From Ignavibacteria bacterium (lineage in GTDB: Bacteria > Bacteroidota > Ignavibacteria > Kapaibacteriales > UBA961): a stretch of 64,000 bases of DNA. A program made the translations under genes and the position numbers. Below, piece after piece: positions 26,489 to 36,804 of this stretch (positions are counted from its first letter, which is position 1; each line of letters opens with the position of its first letter). A model generated the notes under the pieces. That model did not search any database. It was given only the letters and a program-made list of their open reading frames with translations, and had not been told where the DNA came from. The DNA lies in the NCBI GenBank assembly GCA_016720145.1, contig JADJXV010000024.1:1-64000 (forward strand), given 5' to 3'.

Positions 26489-28635
26489 TTAGTTTGATTG
26501 TTCTAAAAAGTATGTTTTCATCATGCCTTTGCCTTTGATTTCCATTTCGCCGCGAGAAATAATGGTTAATGGTAAATGATTAATGGTTAATGAGGAAAAT
26601 TCGTCTTCTTCTTCCATTAACAATTCACCATTAACCATTAACAAATTCTTCATAAATTCCTCCGATACATGTATTTTCCCCGCCTCGCCGTGGCTCTCCA
26701 TCCTACTCGCTGTGTTCACTGCATCGCCCCACATATCGTATGCAAATTTATTCTCTCCAATAATTCCTGCCACCACACTACCCGTATGCAAACCAATACG
26801 AATAGATACCTTGTCACCGGAGTCTGTTTGATAATTCTTCATAAATTCTGCTACGTCTAGCGCGAATAATGCTGTACGTTCTGCGTGATTTGCTACCGGA
26901 ATCGGAGCTCCGCAGACTGCCATATAGGAGTCGCCGATCGTCTTGATTTTCTCCAGTCCATGCTCGCGGGCTATGTGGTCAAATTGAGTGAATATAGCAT
27001 TCAACATGCCCACTAATTCTTGTGCACTTACTCGCTGGGATAATGTAGTAAATCCAACGATATCAGAGAAGAACACCGATACATTCTCGTGGCTATCGGC
27101 AATTGTTTTCTCGCCGTCGAGCATGCGATCGGCGATTTTAGAAGGAAGGATGTTATGGAGAATTTTCTCTTGCTCCTGAAAGCGGGCGAGCTTGACTTGT
27201 CGGTCACGTTCGGATTCTTCGATCTTCCGGCGGTGTTCCATTTGTTGAGCTTGCTTGGTAGCTTCCTCGCTTTGGACTTCAAGACACAGAGTATGATATT
27301 TCTTGAATTGAACAGCAAATTCTTCCCATCGTTTTTGCGTTTCGTATAAATCTGCAAGAAATTTATGGACCTCATATAAATTCCTTTTCGCGCCAATATC
27401 CTCTGATAGCGCAATAGCACTCAGAAAAGATTCTTCAGCTTTATCAGTATCATAGCCATCGAACTCCATATTGGCATAGAGCACGCCTATATGGCCGAGA
27501 TTGCTTGCAATGCCATATTTGCTCCCTATCTCCTCATAGATAGCGAGTGCCTTTTGGTAAAGGTGAGCGCTTGCGGGTTGTCCAAAAGATTCAGATACAC
27601 AAGTCCTATACTTGAGAGATTTCTTGCAATGCCCTCTTTGCTCCCTATCTCCTCAAAGATAGCGAGTGCCTTTTGGTAATAGGTGAGCGCTTGCGGGTAG
27701 TCCGAAGGATTCGCATACACACTTCCTATACTTGAGAGATTTCTTGCAATGCCCTCTTTGCTCCCTATCTCCTCATTGATAGCGAGTGCCTTTTGGAAAT
27801 AGGTGAGCGCTTGCGGGTTGTCCGAAAGATTCTTATACACAATTCCTATACTTGTGAGATTTCTTGCAATGCCATTTTTGCTCCCTATCTCCTCATAGAT
27901 AGCGAGTGCCTTTTGTAAATAGATGAGCGCTTGCGGGTAGTCCGAAAGATTCCAATACACAATTCCTATATTGCCGAGATTGTTTGCAATGCCATCTTTG
28001 CTCCCAATCTCCTCAAAGATAGCGAGTGACTTTTGGAAATAGGTGAGCGCTTGCGGGTTGTCCGAAAGATCCATATAGGCATTTCCTATATTGCCGAGAT
28101 TTCTTGCAATGCCCACTTTGCTCCCTATCTCCTCATAGATAGCGTGAGCCTTTTGGTAATAGGTGAGCGCTTGCGGGTTGTCCGAAAGATTCTTATACAC
28201 ACTTCCTATATTGCCGAGATTGCTTGCAATGCCATCTTTGCTCCCTATCTCCTCAAAGATAGCGATTGCCTTTTGGTAATAGGTGAGCGCTTGCAGGTTG
28301 TCCGAAAGATACAGATACACAGTCCCTATAGTGCCGAGCGCCTTAGCATAGGTATCACCATCGATATTCTTCTCTTCCGCGAGGTCGAGTGCTGCACGAG
28401 CGTGGGCGAGCGCCTCATGATAATCACCACGTCTCAATTTTGCATCAGAGAGCGTTATAAGTGCCTCACAGTGGGTGCTATCTCTTTGTCTTGCTGTTAC
28501 GGTATCAGTAGATTCGCCTATTTTTTCGAGCTCTGCCAGTAGTTCACCGGCAAGAGTTTCAGCTTCATCGTAGTTGCCGGTGTTGTTGCATTCATTTGCT
28601 TTTGTGAGCAGGTTGTTGAGTGTTTCGTCGTTCAT
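26489..28635 (-). pseudogene. TPR-class III adenylate cyclase, subtype C, frameshifted twin of 58767-60911
   Basis: Almost identical over about 1.84 kb (26537-28374) to the intact gene at 58767-60911. A run of four A in the intact copy is three A here (27559-27561), which ends the 5' frame after seven TPR units at 27526. The cyclase part resumes in another frame (to 26489) and keeps FFSDIVGFT, KTIGDSYM and YDMWGDAVNTASRM. Only a few substitutions separate the two copies, so the duplication or gene conversion is recent and the deletion still younger (or an assembly error). The loop insert is TTAATGG type. Its start overlaps the upstream stop by 4 bp. Confidence 0.88.
26559..26642. repeat. Translated TTAATGG inverted repeat
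   Basis: In the cyclase loop of 26489-28635; identical to the copy at 58834-58917. Confidence 0.87.
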
Positions 28636-30674
28636 AGGTTTGCTTTCTGTAAATAGTATGTTTTCATCATGCCTTTGCCTTTGATGTTCATTTCTCCTCT
28701 TTCTTGGAAGTGGAGGGACTTTGGGGACACAGGGGACATTATGGCCCCGCCATTTTGGCCTGCACCAAGATGGAATGCCTGCATAAATTCTTCGGACACG
28801 TGGATCTTATCCGCTTCACCATGAGATTCCATTCTCGCCGCCGTATTCACGCTATCCGAATATATATCATAGACAAAGCGTTCATCGCCAATCACTCCGC
28901 CCACCACCGAACCTGTGTGCAGTCCAACGCGAATACCAAAATCAACTCCATCGGGCAAGTACTCTTTAAATTCTTCAGGAAGTTGGATATCTTCTTGCAT
29001 CTCAAGAGCGGCTAATGCCATACGCTCAGCGTGGTCGTCACAGGGGATCGGCGCGCCGGCAACAGCCATATATCCATCGCCGATGGTCTTAATTTTCTCA
29101 CATCCGTGGCGTTTCATAATCGCATCGAATCGACCAAAGACAAAGTTGAGGAAGCGTACGACCATGGTGGCAGGCATACCGGCGGAGATAGGCGTAAACC
29201 CTGCGATATCGGCAAAGAGGATGGTGACAGAGGTGAAATAATCGGAGATATCTTGTTCACCTGCAATCATACGGGTAGCAATACTTTCGGGGAGTACTCG
29301 GTGGAGTAAGGCAGTCGTAGCGTTGAGTTTAGCAGCAGCAGCAGCTTTAGCAAGTTCAATTTCTTTTTCCCGTTCGGCGGCTTGCCTGCGTTGCTCCATG
29401 AGGTTGGCTTGCTTATGTGCATCCTCGCTTTGGACTTCGATGTATAGTGTGTGATATTTCTTGAATTGAATCGAATGTTCTTTCCAACGCTCTTGTGTTT
29501 CGTATAAATCTGCAAGAGATTTATGGAACTCATATAAATACCTTTTCTCGCCAATATCCTCTGATAGTGCAATAGCTCTCAGAAAAGATTCTTCAGCTTT
29601 ATCAGTATCATAGCCATCGAACTCCTTATTGGCATAGAGCACGCCTAAATTACCGAGATTGTTTGCAATGCCCTCTTTGCTCCCTATCTCCTCATAGATA
29701 GCGAGTGCCTTTTGGTAATAGGTGAGCGCTTGCGGGTAGTCCGAAAGAGACCAATACACATTTCCTATATTGCCGAGATTGAATGCAATGCCATCTTTGC
29801 TCCCAATCTCCTCATTGATAGCGAGTGCCTTTTGGAAATAGGTGAGCGCGTGCGGGGAGTCCGAAAGATTCGCATACACAATTCCAATATTGCCGAGATT
29901 GTTTGCAATGCCCTCTTTGCTCCCTATCTCATCAGAGATAGCGAGTGACTTTTGGTAATAGATGAGCGCTTGCGGGTAGTCCGAAAGATCATGATACACA
30001 ATTCCAATATTGCCGAGATCGATTGCAATGCCATTTTTGCTCCCTATCTCCTCATGTATAGCGAGTGACTTTTGGAAATAGGTGAGCGATTGCGGGTAGT
30101 CCGAAAGATTCTTATACACGGTTCCTATATTGCCGAGATTGGCTGCAATGCCATCTTTGCGACCTATCTCCTCAAAGATAGCGAGTGCCTTTTGGTAATA
30201 GGTGAGCGCTTGCGGGTAGTCCGAAAGATTCTTATACACACTTGCTATATTGCCGAGATTGCTTGCAATGCCATCTTTGCTCCCACTCTCCTCATCGATA
30301 GCGAGAGCCTTTTGGTAATAGGTGAGCGATTGCGGGTAGTCCGAAAGTTTCCAATACACAATTCCAATATTGCCGACCGCCTTAGCATTAGTTTCATCCG
30401 GGAGATTCTTCTCTTCCGCGAGGACGATTGAGGCACGAGCGAGGGTGAGCGCCTCATGATAATCACCACGTCTACATTTTGCAATAGAGAGTGTTATAAG
30501 TGCCTCACAGTGGATGGTATCTCTTTGTCTTGCGATTACAGTATCTGTAGATTCGCCTATTTTTTCGAGCTCTGCCAGTAGTTCCCCGGCAAGAGAATCA
30601 GCTTCATCGAAGTTGCCGGATTTGATGCATTCATTTGCTTTTGCGAGCAGGTTGTTGAGTGTTTCGTCGTTCAT
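28632..30674 (-). CDS. TPR-class III adenylate cyclase, subtype B
   Basis: 680 residues. N-terminus MNDETLNNLLAKANEC and six TPR units of the LSDYPQALTYYQKALAIYEE type (roughly residues 85-335) that are almost the same in four neighbouring genes; the DNA repeats every 120 bp at 29640-30370. The cyclase domain, near residue 482, is subtype B: FADIAGFTPIS, CEKIKTIGDGYM, FVYDIYSDSVNTAARM. The same TPR front is followed by subtype C at 26489-28635 and 30671-32650 and subtype A at 34810-36804. The loop insert is a GGGGAC repeat (28712-28766). Both ends overlap neighbouring genes by 4 bp. Confidence 0.92.
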   Translation of the reverse strand: MNDETLNNLLAKANECIKSGNFDEADSLAGELLAELEKIGESTDTVIARQRDTIHCEALITLSIAKCRRGDYHEALTLARASIVLAEEKNLPDETNAKAVGNIGIVYWKLSDYPQSLTYYQKALAIDEESGSKDGIASNLGNIASVYKNLSDYPQALTYYQKALAIFEEIGRKDGIAANLGNIGTVYKNLSDYPQSLTYFQKSLAIHEEIGSKNGIAIDLGNIGIVYHDLSDYPQALIYYQKSLAISDEIGSKEGIANNLGNIGIVYANLSDSPHALTYFQKALAINEEIGSKDGIAFNLGNIGNVYWSLSDYPQALTYYQKALAIYEEIGSKEGIANNLGNLGVLYANKEFDGYDTDKAEESFLRAIALSEDIGEKRYLYEFHKSLADLYETQERWKEHSIQFKKYHTLYIEVQSEDAHKQANLMEQRRQAAEREKEIELAKAAAAAKLNATTALLHRVLPESIATRMIAGEQDISDYFTSVTILFADIAGFTPISAGMPATMVVRFLNFVFGRFDAIMKRHGCEKIKTIGDGYMAVAGAPIPCDDHAERMALAALEMQEDIQLPEEFKEYLPDGVDFGIRVGLHTGSVVGGVIGDERFVYDIYSDSVNTAARMESHGEADKIHVSEEFMQAFHLGAGQNGGAIMSPVSPKSLHFQERGEMNIKGKGMMKTYYLQKANL
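28712..28766. repeat. Translated GGGGAC tandem repeat
   Basis: GGGACTTTGGGGACACAGGG units plus a GGCCCC...GGCC segment, in the loop of 28632-30674. Nearly the same sequence is at 32731-32785. Confidence 0.82.
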
Positions 30675-32650
30675 AGGTTTGTTTTCTGTAAATAGTATGT
30701 TTTCATCATGCCTTTGCCTTTGATGTCGATTTCTCCGCGTTCAATGAATTGTAGAGACGCAATATTTTGCGTCTCTACGGCATGTTTGAATTCCTCCGAC
30801 ACATGAATTTTCCCCGCCTCGCCGTGCGATTCCATCCGACTCGCTGTATTCACCGCATCGCCCCACATATCATAGGCAAATTTATTCTCTCCGATAATTC
30901 CTGCCACCACACTTCCTGTATGCAAACCAATTCGAATAGATACCTTATCTCCATAGTCTGTTTGATAATTCTTCATAAATTCTGCTACGTCGAGTGCAAA
31001 TAATGCTGTTCGTTCTGCATGATTTGCTACCGGAATCGGAGCACCGCAGACTGCCATATAGGAGTCACCGATCGTCTTGATTTTCTCAAGTCCATGCTCA
31101 CGGGCTATGTGGTCAAATTGGGTGAATATACCATTCAACATCCCCACTAATTCTTGTGCACTTACTCGCTGGGATAATGTAGTAAATCCAACGATATCAG
31201 AGAAAAATACCGATACATTCTCGTGGCTATCGGCAATTGTTTTCTCGCCGTCGAGCATGCGATCGGCGATGGTAGAAGGAAGGATATTATGGAGAATTTT
31301 TTCTTGTTCCTGAAAGCGGGCGAGCTTGACTTGGCGGTCGCGTTCGGACTCTTCTATCTTCCGGCGGTATTCCATTTGTTGCGCTTGTTTGGTAGCTTCC
31401 TCGCTTTGGACTTCAAGGCACAAGGTATGATATTTCTTGAATTGAATCGAATGTTCTTTCCAACGCTCTTGCGTTTCGTATAAATCTGCAAGAGATTTAT
31501 GGAACTCATATAAATTCTTTTTCTCGCCAATATCCTCTGATAGCGCAATAGTACTCAAAAAAGATTCTTCAGCTTTATCAGTATCATAGCCGTCGAACTC
31601 CTTATTGGCATAGAGCCCGCCTAAATTGCCGAGATTGTATGCAACGCCAACTATGCTCCCTATCTCCTCATTTATAGCGAGTGCTTTTTGGAAACAGGTG
31701 AGCGCTTGCGGATAGTCCGAAAGATTATTATACACAAGTCCTATATTGCTGAGATTGATTGCAATGCCCACTTTGCTCCCTATCTCCGCATAGATAGCGA
31801 GTGCCTTTTGGTTATAGGTGAGCGCTTGCGTGTAGTCCGAAAGATTCTGATACACATTTCCTATATTGCCGAGATTGATTGCAATGCCCTCTTTGCTTCC
31901 CATCTCCTCATAGATAACGAGTGCCTTTGGGTAATAGGTGAGCGCTTGTGGGTAGTCCGAAAGATGAAGATACACATTTCCAATATTGCAGAGATTGTTT
32001 GCAATGCCATCTTTGCTCCCTATCTCCTCATAGATAGTGAGTGCCTTTTGGAAATAGGTGAGCGCTTGCGTGTAGTCCGAAAGATCCAGATACACATTTC
32101 CTATATTGCCGAGATTTCTTGCAATGCCATTTTTGCTCGCTATCTCCTCATAGATAGCGAGAGCCTTTTGTAAATAGGTGAGCGCTTGCGGGTAGTCCGA
32201 AAGATTCTGATACACAAGTCCTATATTGCCGAGATTGCTTGCAATGCCATTTTTGCTCCCTATCTCCTCATTGATAGCGAGTGCCTTTTGGGAATAGGTG
32301 AGCGATTGCGGGTAGTCCGAAAGATAATGATACACAATTCCAATATTGCCGAACGCCTTAGCATAGGCTGCATCCGGGAGATTCTTCTCTTCCGCGAGGT
32401 CGAGTGCGGCACGAGCGAGGTCGAGCGCCGTCTCAAAATCACCACGTCTCCATTTTGCAGTAGAGAGGGTGATAAGTGCCTCACAGTGGGTGGTATCTCT
32501 TTGTCTTGCTGTTTCGGTATCCGTAGATTCGCCTATTTTTTCGAGCTCAGCCAGTAGTACACCAACAAGAGTTTCAGCTTCATCGAAGTTGCCGGTGTTG
32601 ATATGTTCCTCTGCTTGTTTCAGCAGGTTTTTGAGTATATCGTAGTTCAT
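30671..32650 (-). CDS. TPR-class III adenylate cyclase, subtype C
   Basis: 659 residues. Six LSDYPQALTYYQKALAIYEE TPR units at roughly residues 85-335 with 120-bp DNA periodicity (31630-32345). The linker KLARFQEQEKILHNILPS and the cyclase (from about 476: FFSDIVGFTTLSQ, KTIGDSYM, YDMWGDAVNTASRM) match 26489-28635 and 58767-60911 closely. Its tail differs from those two genes: it has the 28-bp GTAGAGACGC near-palindrome (30751-30778), giving KHAVETQNIASLQFIERGE, as in the subtype A genes 1618-3705 and 34810-36804. It starts with MNYDILKNLL; the upstream gene stops 3 bp before. Confidence 0.92.
   Translation of the reverse strand: MNYDILKNLLKQAEEHINTGNFDEAETLVGVLLAELEKIGESTDTETARQRDTTHCEALITLSTAKWRRGDFETALDLARAALDLAEEKNLPDAAYAKAFGNIGIVYHYLSDYPQSLTYSQKALAINEEIGSKNGIASNLGNIGLVYQNLSDYPQALTYLQKALAIYEEIASKNGIARNLGNIGNVYLDLSDYTQALTYFQKALTIYEEIGSKDGIANNLCNIGNVYLHLSDYPQALTYYPKALVIYEEMGSKEGIAINLGNIGNVYQNLSDYTQALTYNQKALAIYAEIGSKVGIAINLSNIGLVYNNLSDYPQALTCFQKALAINEEIGSIVGVAYNLGNLGGLYANKEFDGYDTDKAEESFLSTIALSEDIGEKKNLYEFHKSLADLYETQERWKEHSIQFKKYHTLCLEVQSEEATKQAQQMEYRRKIEESERDRQVKLARFQEQEKILHNILPSTIADRMLDGEKTIADSHENVSVFFSDIVGFTTLSQRVSAQELVGMLNGIFTQFDHIAREHGLEKIKTIGDSYMAVCGAPIPVANHAERTALFALDVAEFMKNYQTDYGDKVSIRIGLHTGSVVAGIIGENKFAYDMWGDAVNTASRMESHGEAGKIHVSEEFKHAVETQNIASLQFIERGEIDIKGKGMMKTYYLQKTNL
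30751..30778. repeat. Translated 28-bp near-palindrome, GTAGAGACGC type
   Basis: 12-bp arms GTAGAGACGCAA/TTGCGTCTCTAC around TATT, in frame in the loop of 30671-32650. Confidence 0.9.
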
Positions 32651-32653
32651 TGT

Positions 32654-34813
32654 TTACGTTGATTGAGTTAAAAAGTAGGTTTTCATCATGCCTTTGCCTT
32701 TGATGTGCATTTCGCCTCTTTCTTGGAAGTGGAGGGACATTGGGGACACAGGGGACATTATGGCCCCGCCATTTTGGCCTGCACCAAGAAGGTATGCCTG
32801 CTTGAATTCTTCGGAAACGTGGATCTTATCCGGCTCACCATGCGATTCCATACGCGCTGCGGTATTGACTGCATCAGAATAAATATCATAGACAAATCGT
32901 TCATCACCAATGACCCCACCGACGACCGAGCCAGTATGCAATCCGATGCGAATCCCGAAATCAGTACCGGCCGGCAAGTACTCCATAAACTCCTCCGGCA
33001 GACGGATATCTTCTTGCATTTCAAGTGCGGCGAGTGCCATGCGCCCGGCGTGGTCAGCACATTCAATCGGCGCACCGGCGACTGCCATATATCCATCCCC
33101 GATGGTCTTAATTTTCTCACACCCGTGGCGTTTCATAATCGCATCGAAGGTTCCGAAGACATAATTCAAAAACCGAACAACGACGTAGGCAGGCATCCCT
33201 GCAGAGATGGGCGTAAATCCTGCGATATCGGCAAAAAGGATAGTAACAGAAGTGAAATAATCGGCAATATCTTTTTCACCGGCAATCATGCGAGTAGCGA
33301 TACTTTCCGGTAGAACACGGTGGAGTAAGGTAGTCGTAGCGTTGAGTTTAGCAGCCGCCGCCGCTTTAGCAAGTTCAATCTCTTTTTCCCGTTCGGCTGC
33401 TTGCCTTCGTTGTTCCATGAGCCCGGCTTGCTTATGTGCATCCTCGCTTTGGACTTCTTTTTCGAGTGTGTAAAATTTCTCGTAGTGCATTTGACATTCC
33501 TCCCATCTCTTCTCTACTTTATACAAATAGGCAAGGGATTTATGCACGTGATATAAGTGCCTTTTTTCACCAATTTCTTCATCGATAGCCATAGCTTTAA
33601 GCATCATTTCTTCTGCCTTTGTGGGGTCGTAGCCATCGAACTCATCATTGGCAAAGAGCACTCCTATATTACCGATATTGTTTGCAATGCCCTTTTTGCT
33701 CCCTATCTCCTCAAAGATAGCGAGTGCCTTTTGTAAATAGGTGAGCGCTTGCTGGTTGTCCGAAAGATTTCCATACACAAGTCCTATATTGCCGAGATTG
33801 TTTGCAATTCCCTCTTTGCTCCCTATCTCCTCAAAGATAGCGAGAGCCTTTTGGAAATAGGTGAGCGCTTGAGGGTAGTCCGAAAGATTCTCGTACACAA
33901 GTCCTACATTGCAGAGATTGGTTGCAATGCCATGTTTGCTCCCTATCTCCTGATAGATAGCGAGTGCCTTTTGGTAATAGGTGAGCGCTTGCTGGTTGTC
34001 CGAAAGATTTCCATACACAAGTCCTATATTGCCGAGATTGGTTGCAATGCCATCTTTGCTCCCTATCTCCTCATAGATAGCGAGTGCCTTTTGGAAATAG
34101 GTGAGCGCTTGAGGGTAGTCAGAAAGATTCCTATACACACTTCCTAGATTGCCGAGATTTCTTGCAACGCCATCTTTGCTCCCTATCTCCTCATCGATAG
34201 CGAGTGACTTCTGGTAATAGGTGAGCGCTTGCGCGTAGTCCGAAAGATGCAGATACACATTTCCGATACTATTGAGAGCGTTTGCCTTGAAAAGTTTTTC
34301 TCCAATTTCATCGAATATGGGGAGAGCTTTTTCGTAGTATTCCAAAGCTGTGGCGTTCTGTCCAAGAGCACCATATACATGCCCGATATTCACCATTGTG
34401 CCGCCCGTGCCTTTTTTGTTGCCGATTTCTTCAGAGATAGCGAGTGCCTTTTGGTAATAGGTGAGCGCTTGAGGGTAGTCAGAAAAATTCAGATACACAA
34501 TTCCAATATTGCCGAGCGCCTTAGCATTGGTTTCATCCGGGAGATTCTTCTCTTCCGCGAAGTCGAGTGCGGTACGAGCGAGGGCGAGCGCTGTTTGATA
34601 ATCGCCACGTCTCCATTTTGCAGAAGAGAGCGTTATAAGTGCCACACAGTGGGTGGTATCTCTTTGTCTTGCTGTTACGGTATCAGTAGATTCGCCTATT
34701 TTTTCGAGCTCTGCCAGGAGTTCACCGGCAAGAGTTTCCGCTTCATCGAAGTTGCCGGTGTTGATGCATTCATTTGCTTTTGCGAGCAGGTTGTTGAGTG
34801 TTTCCTCGTTCAT
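32654..34813 (-). CDS. TPR-class III adenylate cyclase, subtype B
   Basis: 719 residues. Seven TPR units (roughly residues 85-370); most are LSDYPQALTYYQKALAIYEE copies, but the second (LGQNATALEYYEKALPIFDE) is of a different lineage, suggesting insertion of a unit from another gene. A GYD unit with FANDEFDGYDPTKAEE and a linker lead to a subtype B cyclase at about 521 (FADIAGFTPIS, KTIGDGYM, FVYDIYSDAVNTAARM). The loop insert (32731-32785, GGGGAC family) is nearly the same as in the subtype B gene 28632-30674. Its ATG overlaps the upstream stop by 4 bp; its own stop lies 3 bp before the next ATG. Confidence 0.92.
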   Translation of the reverse strand: MNEETLNNLLAKANECINTGNFDEAETLAGELLAELEKIGESTDTVTARQRDTTHCVALITLSSAKWRRGDYQTALALARTALDFAEEKNLPDETNAKALGNIGIVYLNFSDYPQALTYYQKALAISEEIGNKKGTGGTMVNIGHVYGALGQNATALEYYEKALPIFDEIGEKLFKANALNSIGNVYLHLSDYAQALTYYQKSLAIDEEIGSKDGVARNLGNLGSVYRNLSDYPQALTYFQKALAIYEEIGSKDGIATNLGNIGLVYGNLSDNQQALTYYQKALAIYQEIGSKHGIATNLCNVGLVYENLSDYPQALTYFQKALAIFEEIGSKEGIANNLGNIGLVYGNLSDNQQALTYLQKALAIFEEIGSKKGIANNIGNIGVLFANDEFDGYDPTKAEEMMLKAMAIDEEIGEKRHLYHVHKSLAYLYKVEKRWEECQMHYEKFYTLEKEVQSEDAHKQAGLMEQRRQAAEREKEIELAKAAAAAKLNATTTLLHRVLPESIATRMIAGEKDIADYFTSVTILFADIAGFTPISAGMPAYVVVRFLNYVFGTFDAIMKRHGCEKIKTIGDGYMAVAGAPIECADHAGRMALAALEMQEDIRLPEEFMEYLPAGTDFGIRIGLHTGSVVGGVIGDERFVYDIYSDAVNTAARMESHGEPDKIHVSEEFKQAYLLGAGQNGGAIMSPVSPMSLHFQERGEMHIKGKGMMKTYFLTQST
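32731..32785. repeat. Translated GGGGAC tandem repeat
   Basis: Close copy of 28712-28766, in the loop of 32654-34813. Confidence 0.82.
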
Positions 34814-36804
34814 AGGGTTGCTTTCTGTAAATAGTAGGTTTTCATCAGGCCTTTGCCTTTGATTTCCATCTCGCCGCGTTCAATGAATTGTAGAGACGCA
34901 ATATTTTGCGTCTCTACGGCGTGTTTGAAATCTTCGGATACATGGATTTTATCTTCCTCGCCGTGGCTCTCCATCCTACTCGCAGTATTCACCGCATCAC
35001 CCCATAAATCATACGCGAATTTCTTCTTCCCGATAACACCTGCGACCACTTCGCCGCTGTGGATTCCTATGCGTAACTGAATCTCTTCACCGGTGGACAT
35101 TGACCGAAATTCCTTCATCGCATCCATCATTTCAAGCGCAAAATGTGCCATCGCTTCTGCATGATCTTCGCGTTGAACCGGCGCGCCCGACACGACCATG
35201 TAGGCGTCGCCGATCGTCTTGATTTTCTCTAAACCATGTTTCTCGGCGAGTGCGTCGAAGGTGCTGAATATTCTGTCTAAGCCTTCGACAAGTTCTTCGG
35301 GAGTAATACGTTGCGAGAGCTTGGTAAAATTAACGATATCGGCAAACATGACCGACACGCTTGGCAATTTCTCGGCGATAAGTTTCGTGCCGCCGAGCAT
35401 TTTATCGGCGATGCTTGGTGGAAGTACGTTGTGGAGGAGTTGTACTGTTGCCTCGTGCCGAGCATTGGCGGCGGCGTGGGCAATGGCGATTTCTTTTTCC
35501 CGTTCCGCTGCTTGCCTGCGTTGCTCCATGAGCCCGGCTTGCTTATGTACATCCTCGCTTTGGACTTCTTTTTCAAGTGTGTAAAATTTCTTGAATTGAA
35601 TCGAATGTTCTTTCCAACGCTCTTGTGTTTCGTATAATTCTGCAAGATATTTATGGACCTCATATAAATTCTTTTTCGCGCCAATATCCTCAAATATCGC
35701 AAGAGCACTCAGAAAAAATTCTTCAGCTTTATCAGTATCGTAGCCATCGAACTCCTTATTGGCATAGAGCCCGCCTATATTGCCGAGATTAGTTGCAATG
35801 CCATCTTTGTGACCCATCTCCTCAAAGAGTGCGAGAGCCTTTTGGTAATAGGTGAACGCTTGAGGGGAGTCCGAAAGATTCGCATACACATTTCCTATAT
35901 TGCCGAGATTGTGTGCAATGCCATCTTTGCTCCCTATCTCCTCATTTATAGCGATTGCCTTTTGGTAATAAGTGAGCGCTTGCGGGTAGTCCGAAAGATA
36001 CTGATACACAAGTCCTATATTGCCGAGATTTCTTGCACTACCATCTTTGCTCGATAACTCCTCATAGATAGCGAGAGCCTTTTGGTAATAGGTGAGCGCT
36101 TGCGGGTAGTCCGATAGATCCTGATATATAATTCCTATATTGCCGAGATTGCTTGCAATGCCATCTTTGCTTCCTATCTCCTCAGATATATCGAGTGCCT
36201 TTTGGTAATAGATGAGCGCTCGTGGATAGTCCGAAAGATTCAGATACACATTTCCTATATTGCCGAGATTGATTGAAATGCCATCTTTGCTCCCTGTCTC
36301 CTCATAGATAGTGAGAGCCTTTTGGTAATAGGTGAGCGCTAGCGGGTAGTCCGAAAGATCCTGATTTACAATTCCAATATTGCCGAGATTTCTTGCTATG
36401 CCCTCATTGCTCCCACTCTCCTCATTTATAGCAAGAGCCTTTTGGAAATAGGTGAGCGCTTGCGGGTAGTCCGAAAGATTCGCATACACAATTGCAATAT
36501 TGTCGAAAGCGTTAGCATTTGTTTTATCCGGGAGATTCTTCTTTTCTGTGAGGTCGAGTGCGGCACGTGCGAGGCCGAGCGCTTTCTCTAGAACACCACG
36601 TCTCCATTTTGCAACAGATAGCGTTATAAGTGCCTCACAGTTGATGGTATCACTTTGTCTTGCTATTACGGTATCCGTAGATTCGCCTATTTTTTCGAGC
36701 TCTGCCAGTAGAACACCAACAAGAGTTTCAGCTTCATCGTAGTTGCCGGTGTTGTTGCATTCATTTGCTTTTGCGAGCAGGTTGTTGAGTGTTTCGTCGT
36801 TCAT
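34810..36804 (-). CDS. TPR-class III adenylate cyclase, subtype A
   Basis: 664 residues. N-terminus MNDETLNNLLAKANEC and six LSDYPQALTYYQKALAIYEE units (roughly residues 85-340; DNA period 120 bp, 35770-36490). The linker changes to the subtype A kind (HAAANARHEATVQLLHNVLP) and the cyclase, from about 482, has FADIVNFT, ITPEELVEG, KTIGDAYM and YDLWGDAVNTASRM. The tail with the 28-bp GTAGAGACGC near-palindrome (34890-34917) is nearly the same as that of 1618-3705. It overlaps both neighbours by 4 bp. Confidence 0.92.
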   Translation of the reverse strand: MNDETLNNLLAKANECNNTGNYDEAETLVGVLLAELEKIGESTDTVIARQSDTINCEALITLSVAKWRRGVLEKALGLARAALDLTEKKNLPDKTNANAFDNIAIVYANLSDYPQALTYFQKALAINEESGSNEGIARNLGNIGIVNQDLSDYPLALTYYQKALTIYEETGSKDGISINLGNIGNVYLNLSDYPRALIYYQKALDISEEIGSKDGIASNLGNIGIIYQDLSDYPQALTYYQKALAIYEELSSKDGSARNLGNIGLVYQYLSDYPQALTYYQKAIAINEEIGSKDGIAHNLGNIGNVYANLSDSPQAFTYYQKALALFEEMGHKDGIATNLGNIGGLYANKEFDGYDTDKAEEFFLSALAIFEDIGAKKNLYEVHKYLAELYETQERWKEHSIQFKKFYTLEKEVQSEDVHKQAGLMEQRRQAAEREKEIAIAHAAANARHEATVQLLHNVLPPSIADKMLGGTKLIAEKLPSVSVMFADIVNFTKLSQRITPEELVEGLDRIFSTFDALAEKHGLEKIKTIGDAYMVVSGAPVQREDHAEAMAHFALEMMDAMKEFRSMSTGEEIQLRIGIHSGEVVAGVIGKKKFAYDLWGDAVNTASRMESHGEEDKIHVSEDFKHAVETQNIASLQFIERGEMEIKGKGLMKTYYLQKATL
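34890..34917. repeat. Translated 28-bp near-palindrome, GTAGAGACGC type
   Basis: Identical to the element at 30751-30778, although the two genes have different cyclase subtypes. Confidence 0.9.
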
